Below, piece by piece: positions 54,160-63,500 of a stretch of 64,000 nucleotides of DNA. Every line of letters begins with the position of its first letter. The stretch's first letter is position 1. A model generated the notes under the pieces. That model was given only the letters and a program-made list of their open reading frames with translations. It was not told the DNA's origin and did not search any database. The stretch comes from Chinchilla lanigera (Eukaryota; Chordata; Mammalia; Rodentia; Chinchillidae). The DNA lies in NCBI RefSeq assembly GCF_000276665.1, contig NW_004955481.1:3995557-4059556 (forward strand), in the 5' to 3' direction. The position numbers were made by a program, and so were the translations under genes.

Positions 54160-55329
54160 TTGAGAGGTAGAGACAGCAAGAAAGAGGCCAAGCTGTGATT
54201 CAGTCCCAAGTGTGTCCAGCTGCCTACTTCCTGATGTCTGCACGGCATTTTGGGGTGAGCCTTGGGTAGGCTTCATAAAGAAGATGGACTCAAGATGGGC
54301 CTCCAGGGATGGGGAGGTGTGGGCGAGATGGGGGAAAAGGGGGAGCAAAAGCTCTGGTGGTGGTGTAAGCGGAGAAGATGAAGAGTTCTGCCTGAGGGAG
54401 GACAGAGGAGTGAGAGCCAGGAGAAGTGGGCACACAGAGTGCTGCGGAGGGGCCTGGAGGGGCCTGGCCGGCTGGGGATTGCCCACATGGCCCCCAGAGT
54501 CACTCTTAGGCTCAGGGAAGATGTGAGCCACACCAAGACAGCACTCACCTTTGAGCAGCTGGTTGTGGGCAGGTGTGAAGCTGAATGGCCTTCTGGGGCC
54601 TTGGGTTTCCCCCTCTGACAAGAGCTTGCCTTTTCCCCCAGGGGAAGTGAAACTGGTTTGAGATGATCTCCCTTGGTAACTGACATGTGAGACAGAAGTG
54701 GCAGGAGTTAGTCATGTACATAGAGAAGAGGTATGGAGGGCACAGGGTTACTAGTACTCAGAACAAGACAGCAGGTTAAAGTGACACTTCGGTCACTCGG
54801 AAGTCATCTCCCGAAGCACTGCTGGATGACAGTGGGCCTGGAAGGCTCTTAGCAGCTACACTAGCAGACGCTAAGTCCTTGTGGGAAAGCCCAGGCCCTT
54901 CACTCGTTGGAGAACCTAACAGGTTCGCTGACACCCACTTGTTCTTTTTCGGACACTCTTCTCTGAGGCCTGATTGTCTGCTTTTTCAGCTCTTGGCACA
55001 AATAACATATTAGAAGAAAGTGGGACTGCTTGAGACTGTCAGGCAAGTGACAGCTGATGGCCTGATTGGTAATGGACGAAAGAATGAAAAAGCAAACACA
55101 CAGTGAAAAAAGGCTCCTGGCCTTCCACATCAGAGATTTCGGGTCAGCTGCGGTGCCTAGGAAGGGGCTGGTGACTCTGAGAGTCTTTCAGCATTGATGG
55201 GGTAAAAGCCAGGTTGTTGTAGCCAGGCTGGAAAGTCAGGAGTCGTCTCAATGGCGACAGCATGACTTTTGTTACAGGATGGTGTGACAGTGGACTGGGT
55301 GCACCAGGAGAAGCTGAGTTTGAGATCTT
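54160..55329. other. MYO18A: MYO18A intron 2, unique sequence
   Basis: Longer frames on the minus strand at 53,767-54,621 run through the gap and are artefacts. No exon recognised. Confidence 0.45.
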
Positions 55330-55334
55330 TAAGT

Positions 55335-55500
55335 AGAATTGCTGGGCATGGTGATGCATGCCTGTAATCCAAGCACTCAGGAGGCTGAGGCAGGAGGATT
55401 GCCTTGAGTTTGAGGCCAGACTGGGCTGCATAGTGAGTTCAAAGCCAGCCTGAACTGTATAGCAAGACCCTGTCTCAAAAAGCAAAAACAAAAAAAGTAA
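55335..55500 (+). repeat. B1 SINE
   Basis: 'ttgctgggcatggtgatgcatgcctgtaatccaagcactcaggaggctgaggc ... gcaagaccctgtctcaaaaagc' with an A-rich tail. Confidence 0.94.
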
Positions 55501-55639
55501 AGAGTACAAAACATTTGTCTCTTGGTAAATAATAATGGAATTTCGAAAATTATTTGAAATAGAAAATATTTTGCCCCTTAGGCAAAATTAGGTAGACATC
55601 AGTTATCTGGAAATTTTGTCTAAGGTGCCCCCTCCCATG

Positions 55640-55880
55640 ATCTAGAATAGACAGTAATAGTTAAAATTTACTGAAAGCTAATGTGCCAAACAGCATTTTC
55701 AGAGCTTTATATCCACTAAGTCTTTTATCCCTTAACTAGAGCCAGTCCTGTGTGAAAGATACTGTTAGTTTCCCCATTTTACAGATGAAGAAACTGATGA
55801 GAGGTTAAGTTGTGTAGTTTTATGAGGAAGAGCCGTAGTTGAACCAGGCATTCTGGCTCTCAAGGTCTCACCCTCCGGGT
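55640..55880 (-). repeat. MIR fragment
   Basis: 'ttactgaaagctaatgtgccaaacagcattttcagagctttatatccactaagtc...ccccattttacagatgaagaaactgatgagaggttaag' is MIR in reverse order. Confidence 0.82.
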
Positions 55881-55904
55881 GGTACACTAAGAACAATTCT
55901 TTGC

Positions 55905-56095
55905 AAGCTTTGGTTCCCAGACTTCACGCGCATCAGAATCACCTTGAAGCCTGGTTGAGCCACAGATGCTGGGCTCCATGTGGAGTTCTAGATTCAGCAG
56001 ATCTGGGCTGAAGCCCTGAGTTTGCATTTCTAAAGTCCTCAGGTGATGCCGATACTGCTAGAGACTACACTTTGACAACCAAAGCTCTTTTACAA
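55905..56095 (-). mobile_element. MER5-type hAT fossil
   Basis: 'ttggttcccagacttcacgcgcatcagaatcaccttgaagcctgg', 'cacagatgctgggctcc', 'gatctgggctgaagccctgagtttgcatttctaaagtcctcaggtgatgccgatactg', 'acactttgacaacc' follow MER5A. Confidence 0.88.
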
Positions 56096-56192
56096 CAGTT
56101 CCATATTTGCTTCATATTGATTGGGTAAGAGTCAGAATAGACATAATCATTATCTTATAGAAATGTAAGTCACCTGCCTATGGTCATGCAGC

Positions 56193-56236
56193 TAAGTCAT
56201 TCATTCATTCATTCATTCATTCATTCATTCATTCAT
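56193..56236 (+). repeat. (ATTC)n tandem repeat
   Basis: About ten uninterrupted ATTC units; likely polymorphic. Confidence 0.95.
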
Positions 56237-56295
56237 CCACCGAATTCATATAAGGAGTGAGCACACCTGTGCTGGGCCTTGTGTGGCCCTTACAG

Positions 56296-56508
56296 TCAAG
56301 CAATTCTCAGGCTTGGCTGCAAGTAAGAATCACCTGGCGAGTTTTTAAAATGCCCAGTAAAAATAAATAAATAAATAAATAAAATGCCCAGTGCCCAGGC
56401 CTCCTGCTTCTACCAATTAAATCAGAAATTGTGAAGGAAAAAGGTGGGATCCGTACTTTTAAAGTCCTTTAGGGGCTTTCAGTAAGCAGTTGCAGTTGAT
56501 ACCACTCT
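56296..56508 (-). mobile_element. Second MER5-like fossil, with (AAAT)n
   Basis: 'ttctcaggcttggctgcaagtaagaatcacctggcgag', then an (AAAT)n run at 56,360-56,382 bracketed by 'aaaatgcccagt' duplications, then 'gcccaggcctcctgcttctacc'. Confidence 0.7.
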
Positions 56509-57790
56509 CCTAAGAAGGCCCAGGGAAGGCAGAAACTTATGACACTGCACATACCCGACAGAGACCAAATGACCTCCTTGGAAAGATGTAACACTCCCTG
56601 GAAAGCAGAGGCAAATGCGCCGTGTCCTAATAACCTACGTGTGATAGTGTGAGTAGCTAACTGCAGTGTCTGGTAGCAGTGTTTGGTCTCTTAGGCAGCG
56701 CTTTCCGGTGTCTTCCTGCAGAAAGTCATACTCGTTGCCACTCAGTAGCTTTTAGAACTGGCCAGGGGCAACAAGCCTGGGTTTCTTCAAGGTAGGTGGC
56801 AGGTACCTCTGCCCCTCTGCTAACAGCCCGCCTGTTTGTTTGTTTGTTTGTCTTTTCCTGGCGAGGAAAAAGGAGATAATGACTTTTCCCTTTTTTTTTT
56901 TTTGCCCTGCATAACTGACAACTGAGACTTGCAGATCCTGTCTTTTCCATCCTGCTCCCAAGTCCCATTCCAGCCCCGCACCCCTCAGGGACCCCAGCCC
57001 TGATCTGGGCATCCAGTGCTGCTAACTAGAACCAGGCCAGATTTCTCTTGAGGAGCACTGGCTCTTCACTCCAAACCGTTGCTTACTGTCAGACACCCAC
57101 AGCTTCCTGTCTGCAAGGCTAAGTCCCACCTACCCCGCCCCGCCCACCCCACCTTGCTGTGTGCCTGCGCAGCCACTGGCTGCCGTGTGTGGGAGAAGGG
57201 TGTAGACAGAGAGAAATCCTCTGGGTGTCCCCGCATATTTATTACAGTAAGGTGGTAACAGTGGACTTCAGACTGATCTTGTAGTCTCTGCGCCCGCTGG
57301 ACTTCACAGGACTGCTGTGTGGGCACAGCGTGCAGCGGGCCCTGTGTGCTGTGTTGGATGTGACGTTAGTCTTGGCCTCTGCTGCAGTGATTAGATGGCA
57401 GTGGTAGGCCTATGATTTGTGTGTTCTTAGGAACGCTGTGCTGTGATTGAGTGTTCATGCATGCTGGGGTGTGGGGTGTGGGGGGTGTGTATGTGTGTGA
57501 ATGTGCGTGTGTTTGGCTTGATCTTGGCCTGTGGGGCCGGGGGCTGCAGGTCTCAAATTCCTCTGCTATTTTTAGGGGCCATATCAGCTCAGCTGTCCAG
57601 GAGCCTGGGTGTGTGTCTGAAAGTGCCACCCTCCCTGTCCCTTGTCTCTAACCCTCCAGCACGGCCTGCCCCTCATTCCTGGCCTGTGCTGTACGAGTCT
57701 TCTCCTTCCTGCCACATTCCCTCTTGTTCTACATACCTGGTACCCGCAGTCCTCAGGGCTCTGCTCTCTCTGCTGGATCGGCCAGGGTTG
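56509..57790. other. MYO18A: MYO18A intron 2, mostly unique
   Basis: Contains (TTTG)n at 56,823-56,842, a T-run at 56,891 and a GT-rich patch at 57,465-57,515. No exon recognised. Confidence 0.45.
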
Positions 57791-57792
57791 GG

Positions 57793-57933
57793 CAGCTGCG
57801 TTGGGAGGGGCCTGAGGAGAAGGAGGGGACCAGGGGCGGTGCCGCAGCCCGTGCTATTTTGAGCTGCTAACGGAGCAGCAGTGAGAGGAGACTCCTTGCT
57901 GTGGCTGCTCCAGGCCAGGCCATGCGGGTGAGT
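57793..57933 (+). promoter_or_regulatory. MYO18A: Candidate muscle-type promoter with short first exon
   Basis: An E-box cagctg (57,793-57,798), a GC-box-like aggggcggtg (about 57,831) and a MEF2/TATA-like box ctattttgag (57,854-57,863). About 20-60 bases later comes a donor, catgcgg|gtgagt, at 57,928-57,933. That is the layout of a short tissue-specific first exon (about 57,880-57,927). The next strong acceptor with a plausible coding exon is at 63,353. All motif-based; no transcript evidence. Confidence 0.4.
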
Positions 57934-59420
57934 GTTCCTCTGACCCCCCCACCCCGGAAATGTCCCAGGCTTTTTATGCTGTGTCCTCATTTAAGAAAGG
58001 AGGGGCCTTTTGTTGTTTCCCTAGATGTGGCTAAAGTAGGTGGGGAGGGAGGGGTGGGGCTCCTTGGGGCTCCTGGTAGTAGGAGGAAGGGCATTACCAA
58101 GCCTAGGCAGCCTCAAAACCCCTCAGAGGTGAGCGACATCTTGAGCCTGACTTAGGAGTGTGAGAGCTTTGGAGGGGGCACTATCTTCTAATGCTCAGGT
58201 CCTGGGACTGTCTGCCACCCACAAGCTCTGATACCCTTTCCCACAAACCATTAGTGCTCTGGTACATGGTTCCTTAGAACCTGGGTTTCTTCCAAAGCCG
58301 GGACCCCGGCACTCCTGGCCTTTGTACGTCTTGTCCCTGGTTTGGGTTGCTGGTGTAGCCCTCTCCCTCACTTCGTCCTGGCGAGACAGGAGAAAGGAGA
58401 TGACCCTTGTCGTTAACAGGAACCCTTCCTTCTCACTGTTCCGAAGAGGAGACCCAGCATAGCTTCTTCCATTCCTATGCCCACATAGGAAAGGGGCAGA
58501 GATAGCATCTCAGGGACTCCCTGACTGTCTGTAAGTCTCCTTTTTAACAGAGATTACTCTCAAGTAGTAAGTTCCTTAAAAAAGCAAGTGAGGAGAGACA
58601 GCGGCCTCCCAGTCTATCCCGTTACCCGTGCCACCAAGGGTAAGGTTTTCAGTCGAGTCAGCAGTTGGCAGAGTGTGTGGGTTGGCCTGGTGCGGAGGTG
58701 TATCAGGAATCTAAGATGTGCCCATCAACATTTGTATCTCTGTGCCCAGGGACTGCCCTGCCCCTGCCTCCAGGCTGGCAGCAGTATTGAAGTATGTGTG
58801 AGCAGAGTGGGGGCGAGGCCTGAGGGAGCACCTCACCCTGAGAGGTGGCACTTCCTGGTCTTACTCCCCACCCCATCCTGCTCTCTGGGCCACCAGGACC
58901 GGGTCCACAGAGTCAGGACCATAGGCAGTTACAGCCAGGCAGATGGCAAAGTGCCCCACAGAAGGGCAGTGCATGTCTCCGGGGAGGAGAGGCCTCCAGC
59001 AGGCCCAGCCGTTGGAGGAGGAAACCCTGGGCCTTCTGCAACTGCAGTGGCAGCAGGAAGCCATTCCAGTGCACCTGCTTCCTCTGGGCTGGGCAGAAGC
59101 GACCAGGGCCACTCTGCTGCTTTCTGTTTTGCCTGGTGGGGGAGGGTTCTGGCTGAAGGCTGGACCAAAAAGGCCAGGGTGTCCCTGCTAGCCTCTTCTC
59201 CCCCTCCTCTGGCTGGCGCCGTGGCCTTCGCATCATTCCCTGCAGACCTCCCGCTTCCTCTCAGCAGCTCAGTGGAGAGTGTGCTCAGGTCATGGGGAGA
59301 ATGGTGGGCACACTGTCTAGGAAACTCTTTCTACCCACGTTATTGTTCTGGCAGCTGATGTGTGTAAGGACCACAGGCAGGTGAACAAGACAGTGGGGCA
59401 GGGCTGACCTCCTTCCCTTA
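57934..59420. other. MYO18A: MYO18A intron 2, unique sequence
   Basis: A 256-codon frame at 58,588-59,358 begins with GTG, has no recognisable domain and overlaps frames of 80-107 codons on both strands. I treat it as chance. Confidence 0.5.
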
Positions 59421-59439
59421 AAGTGAGCCTGAGAGGCTC

Positions 59440-59695
59440 TCACTAGAGGACAGACCTGGTGTGAGCCCCAGATCTGCCCCTCGCTGCTGTGAGGCCTTGG
59501 ACAAGTCACTTGACCTTCTAAACCTTCTATTGCTCATGTGTAAAGAAGGACTCATAGTGGTGTCTGTTTCAGAGGTACACTATGAAAATCAAGGGGGTAA
59601 TGCATATAAGGATGCAGCACACACACACAAAAAGGATTCAGCACAGAGCCTGGTACATAGTAAGTGCTCAATAAAGACGAACTGGTGGAGTTGAG
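59440..59695 (+). repeat. MIR fragment
   Basis: 'gaggccttggacaagtcacttgaccttctaaacc...ctcatgtgtaaagaaggactcatag...gcacagagcctggtacatagtaagtgctcaataaa' is a nearly full MIR, with an internal (AC)n near 59,620. Confidence 0.9.
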
Positions 59696-59719
59696 GGGGG
59701 TTAGTTCAATGGTACACTT

Positions 59720-60065
59720 CCTTTTTTTTTTTTTTTTTTTTTGAGACAGGGTCTCACTATGTAGTTCAGGCTGGCCTTGAACTCACATGTAGCGCCGGCT
59801 GGCCTCAGACTCACAGCACTTCTCCTGCCTCAGCCTCCCAAGTGCTAGGATCACAGGCATGAACCATTGTGCCCACCTCAGTGGTACAATTATTTTTATT
59901 GTTTTTTTTGTTTTAGACAGGGTCTTCCTATGTAGTGCAGGCTGCAGGCTGGCCTTGAACTCAGTTATGTAGCCCAGGCTGGTCTCGAACTCACAGAGAT
60001 CCTCCTGCCTCAGCCTCCCTAGTGCTGGGATCCCAGGCATGTGCCACCATGCCCAGCTTCATAGC
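59720..60065 (-). repeat. Two antisense B1 SINEs side by side
   Basis: First, 59,720-59,877: T-tract, 'gagacagggtctcactatgtagttcaggctgg ... gtgctaggatcacaggcatgaaccattgtgcc'. Second, 59,895-60,058: 'tttagacagggtcttcctatgtagtgcaggctgcaggctgg ... gtgctgggatcccaggcatgtgccaccatgccc'. The second has an extra 'caggctg' copy. Confidence 0.93.
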
Positions 60066-60690
60066 CCTGGCTTCAATCCTCAGCACTACAAAACAAACAA
60101 ATAAAACAACTTTGTTATTGCTGGCATTTCTGTTATTTCTTCTCTTCTCCTTCATTCCTCCCCTGACCACATTCCTTAGGCAAATTAGTATCATACTAGG
60201 TTGGGCTTGGCAGAGAAAGGGTCTCCTGAGAGCTGCCTTCAAGCCCTCAGAATGTGAATGGGGAATCATCTGCCTCTCTCCTCATAATGAAAAGGCCCAA
60301 GTGTTGCTTTTATTGGTCGAGGGGAAAACTGGGAAGTGGTCTTGGCCACAGGTGACATCTTGGTTCCCTCTAAGTACTGTCTCTTAGGGTTACCCACCAC
60401 TCCTGGGGGGCATGCAGCTTCCAGATGTCTGGTTTAGACCCTTGGGGCCTCCATGTATGCAGGCTGGGATTTGAGGCCTGAGGGGCTGCCCAGTGGGCAG
60501 AATTAAATTCTTCAGAAGACATTTGTGTCCCTGTTTCCTCCAGTAGGAGGCACAGAGAAAGGTACATTAACGGGGGGTGGTCAGTGCTGGTGCCAGCATC
60601 CTGGCCCTGCGCCCTGAGTGACAGAAGACTTCGGGTAGATGGATGATTCCTCAGCATATTTCTTAGATTTCTCCTCTTTGAGAACAAATG
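60066..60690. other. MYO18A: MYO18A intron 2, unique sequence
   Basis: A short ID-type scrap ('cttcaatcctcagcactac') at 60,070-60,090; otherwise nothing recognised. Confidence 0.45.
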
Positions 60691-60699
60691 CTTCTAGCT

Positions 60700-61260
60700 A
60701 TTATCGCCTGTACTTTTTCCTTTTTATTGACTACTTAGCCATCTCTGCAATAAAAATAAGCAGTAAGTAACAAATGCATAACAAAATAAATACCAAGTTT
60801 CTCTGTTGTCTAATTCATACCATTTACAAGATTATTATGACAACCATTTGTATCCTATTTAGATTCTAGTTTTTTTAATTGATATTATTATATGTGGAGT
60901 TTTCCATATGGTTACACTGTCCACATATTTGTCAGTTTAAATGGCAGTGTAGCCATATGTTGGACCAAAGCTCAGTAGTTTACCTAACCATCAGCTGATT
61001 CTAGGCACTTTGGCCTTTTCCAATTTGGGGCTGTTATATGAAATGTAACTAAAAAATATTTACGTGGGTGTATGGGTTTTCTTTACGTCTTTAGTCAACC
61101 AATTGGATGTACATTCCTGAAGATTGAATGACTAGGTCAGAGAATGATACATTTTGTAGCTATTATTGTTCCACAAAGAACCGCTAAGCAATTTCAAAGT
61201 GTCCTTGTCCTCCCCCTAATCCGATGGCATTGAGTTTACTATCTATTTCTGTTGCTAAAT
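60700..61260 (+). mobile_element. Probable old LINE (L1M-like) 3' fragment
   Basis: 'gcagtgtagccatatgttgg', 'ctaaccatcagctgattctaggcactttggccttttccaatttggggctgttatatgaaatg' and 'gattgaatgactaggtcagagaatg' follow the L1M theme 'ttatgaataatgctgctatg ... attgctgggtcatatgg'. Diverged. Confidence 0.5.
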
Positions 61261-61494
61261 TTAAAGATTACCCTTCCTTTGGTTGTAGCACTCTTCTGGG
61301 AATCAGGATAGGCAAATGTTTTTCTCTCTAGTTTACACTGGGGGAAGGTACCAGCTAGGAATGAGGTTTGGGCAAAGAGCCCCTGTTCTAGCCCTGTTAT
61401 GCGGCAAAAATTTAAGTGCCTACAATATGATGGTAAGATAGTCTTGCCTGTGAGGAAATCACAGTCTGGGAATGATGTAATCACCCGTGCAGCT

Positions 61495-61675
61495 CACCAG
61501 GATCCATCCTGGTTGTGAATCCCAGCTCTGCCACTTATTAGCTGTGGGGCTGTGGGCATCTTACCCTTTCTGTTTCCTTATCTAGAAAGTAAGGATTAAA
61601 TGAGAGACAGTATGAAGGGCCTGCTCCTGTGCCTGGCTCATAGTAAGTATTCAGTGAGTGTTGATTTCTCTTCCC
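61495..61675 (+). repeat. MIR fragment
   Basis: 'ggttgtgaatcccagctctgccacttattagctgtggggctgtgggcatcttacc...aaagtaaggattaaatgagagacagtatgaagggcctgctcctgtgcctggctcatagtaagtattcagtgagtg' is almost full length. Confidence 0.92.
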
Positions 61676-61944
61676 TTCTCTCAAGTGAAGAGGTCAGAAG
61701 CACCTCAGAGGGAGGAGTTGGCTAGAGCCCCAGAGTGCCAGGGTCATGGTGGGGTCTCCCTTAGCAAGTCCAGAAACTCAATTTGGAAAAGTTGGACACT
61801 GGTGAGCACCACATTGTTAGCCCATGCTTTGGCTCACGCTGGATCTCCTGGGCCTCAGTGCTAATGAAGTGTACCTACCAGATTTGGCTACTAAGGGTGA
61901 CTGGGCCTCTGGTGCTTGCCTATCATATCAGAAAAGATGGGCTG

Positions 61945-62175
61945 CTAAGGAAGCGACACAGGCCTTGGAGTCAGACCGACTTGCACCCAAATCCAAATTC
62001 ACCACTTTAGTAAAAATCTCCTTCCTAGACTTTTTCCTCATCAGTAAAGTAGGAATACTAATAATTTCTATGTCATGGGATGGTTGTAATATTTGTATTA
62101 GAAATACCTATGTTAAATACCTTATAGAGGGCCCATCTCACCGTAGGCATTCTATATATAATAATTAATGTTCTT
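61945..62175 (+). repeat. MIR fragment
   Basis: 'ggccttggagtcagaccgacttgcacccaaatccaaattcaccac...tcctcatcagtaaagtaggaatactaataatttctatgtcatgggatgg...gcccatctcaccgtaggcattc'. Confidence 0.85.
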
Positions 62176-62654
62176 ATTGGAAATGGCTGAAACCTCTAGA
62201 GAAGGAACAGGTCAGGGAAGAGAGGCCTTGGCTATGGTACCCGTTCTTCACAGAGCCATTAGTTTTCAGCTTCAGTGGCTGTAACAGAGAAATTGCCACC
62301 ACCTTTGAGGCCTGAATTCCTTGCCTGTTTTGCATTGGACAAAGCTAGTTTGTTCGTGATCCTGAGTAAAGCTTAGTTAGAATCCAGCGACAAGGAAGAA
62401 AGGGAAGCTATCCAGGCAGTTCTCCTCTGGGAGAAGCCCACACGGGTTCAGAGAGATGCTCCGAAGGAACAGATGCAGAGGAATGGCTGATGTCAGTGGT
62501 CTGTGTCCTGGACCAGAGGGGAGCTGCCTGGACGAGTAGGAAACCTGGAACAAGAGATCAAAGAGCAAGTGAGTTAATCCAACAAGCCAGCTTCCAGTCC
62601 CTGAAGTTACTGAGTAGTAGGACAGAACTCAGCAAAGCCAATTAAAAATATTTG
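62176..62654. other. MYO18A: MYO18A intron 2, unique sequence
   Basis: Nothing recognised. Confidence 0.45.
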
Positions 62655-62655
62655 A

Positions 62656-62742
62656 GGGCTGGGGGCATAGCTCCGTAGTGGAAAGCTTGCCTAGCATGGT
62701 TGAGGCCATGGGTTTAATCTCCAGCGCTGCAAAAAAAAAATT
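62656..62742 (+). repeat. ID/dID-type SINE
   Basis: 'gggctgggggcatagctccgtagtggaaagcttgcctagcatgg...gggtttaatctccagcgctgc' and A-tail. Confidence 0.88.
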
Positions 62743-63350
62743 GAAAATAAAAATTTCTCTAATTTTTAACTACTTGCCCATTCTAAGCAGGTATAAGAAC
62801 AGACCACTTCTTAAATTCCACTGAGTTGAACTGCTTGTTTGGGTGACGCCTTTGCTCCTGCTGGGGACAGTTCTGACTGCTGATTTGTAGGAGGACCGCA
62901 TGTGCCTTCTAAGCCGTGGGTGGGGAAGCTTTGCAGTTCTCCAGGCTCTTGCCCCGTGGGCCAGTTGAGGGTTGTAGAGGGAAGGATTGCCAGGTTCCTG
63001 GAGCAGTTTCCTTACTCTTCCTCCAGGGTATCAAGGGCTCCAGCGGCTCTCCCCACTCAGATTCCGGGTGCCCGGCCTGGAAAGGGCTTTCGCCATCTTC
63101 TAAACTAGTCTGTCCCTTAACTTCCAGTGAAGCCAAGAGAGGTGGACTGGCCTGAGGGCACACAGCTTCCACTGGTAGAAAGTTCTCTGTTCTGTACCCT
63201 CCTTACCTTCACTTTCCTCTGTTTATTCTTGACTCCTTGTGTGACCTTTGAGTTTTGTGGGTTTTGGTTGTTTTTTTTTTTTTTTTTTTACCTTTTCAGT
63301 TTTGTAATCCCTGCTCCTCCACTCCATCCCCTCTCCCCTCTTGTTGCCCA

Positions 63351-63353
63351 CAG
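63351..63353 (+). promoter_or_regulatory. MYO18A: Strong splice acceptor upstream of the gamma-type exon
   Basis: 'ctcctccactccatcccctctcccctcttgttgcccacag|cg': more than 40 bases of pyrimidine-rich sequence ending in cag, with no intervening AG. A T18 run lies about 60 bases further upstream. Confidence 0.75.
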
Positions 63354-63455
63354 CGTTTGTCCTGGCAGGTCCTGGCCTTTAGGAAGACTTCGAGTCCCTG
63401 AGAGACCCCGCCCCCACTTCCTCCCTGACCCAGGGTGCGGGCTGCCTTCAGCACC
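63354..63455 (+). other. MYO18A: 5' untranslated part of the gamma-type exon
   Basis: 102 bases from acceptor to ATG; no earlier ATG. The frame is open upstream only from a GTG at 63,435. Confidence 0.6.
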
Positions 63456-63494
63456 ATGGCCTTTTCGTCGAGGTTCGCCTTCTGGGAGCAAAAG
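63456..63494 (+). CDS. MYO18A: Candidate MYO18A gamma-isoform first coding exon
   Basis: The ATG sits in an excellent Kozak context (cagcaccATGg) and opens MAFSSRFAFWEQK. The paralogue MYO18B starts, as I recall it, MAISSRLALWEQK, so 10 of 13 residues agree at the true N-terminus of a sister protein, inside the MYO18A gene and on the right strand. A muscle/heart isoform of MYO18A with a distinct N-terminus is known (Myo18A gamma). The homology stops exactly after the Lys codon aag (63,492-63,494), where an exon end is expected in phase 0. The following bases are gaaagt rather than gtaagt. Reading through gives ESWISQSFSRV..., unlike MYO18B, to a stop at 63,711-63,713. If the exon really continues, this would be a short frame rather than a MYO18A start, but the N-terminal match makes that unlikely. 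Confidence 0.75.
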
Positions 63495-63500
63495 GAAAGT
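63495..63500 (+). promoter_or_regulatory. MYO18A: Anomalous splice donor AAG|GAAAGT
   Basis: Matches the ideal AAG|GTAAGT at every base except +2, which is A instead of T. A weak canonical alternative, gaaa|gttgga, lies four bases downstream and would shift the phase. Confidence 0.5.

Noticed and set aside
53757..54621. Long minus-strand frames near 54 kb
   Set aside because: Mostly N plus phenylalanine runs from the A-tract; an assembly artefact.
58588..59358. 256-codon plus-strand frame, the longest outside MYO18A
   Set aside because: Starts with GTG, has no recognisable similarity, and competes with several other frames on both strands in the same G+C-rich stretch.
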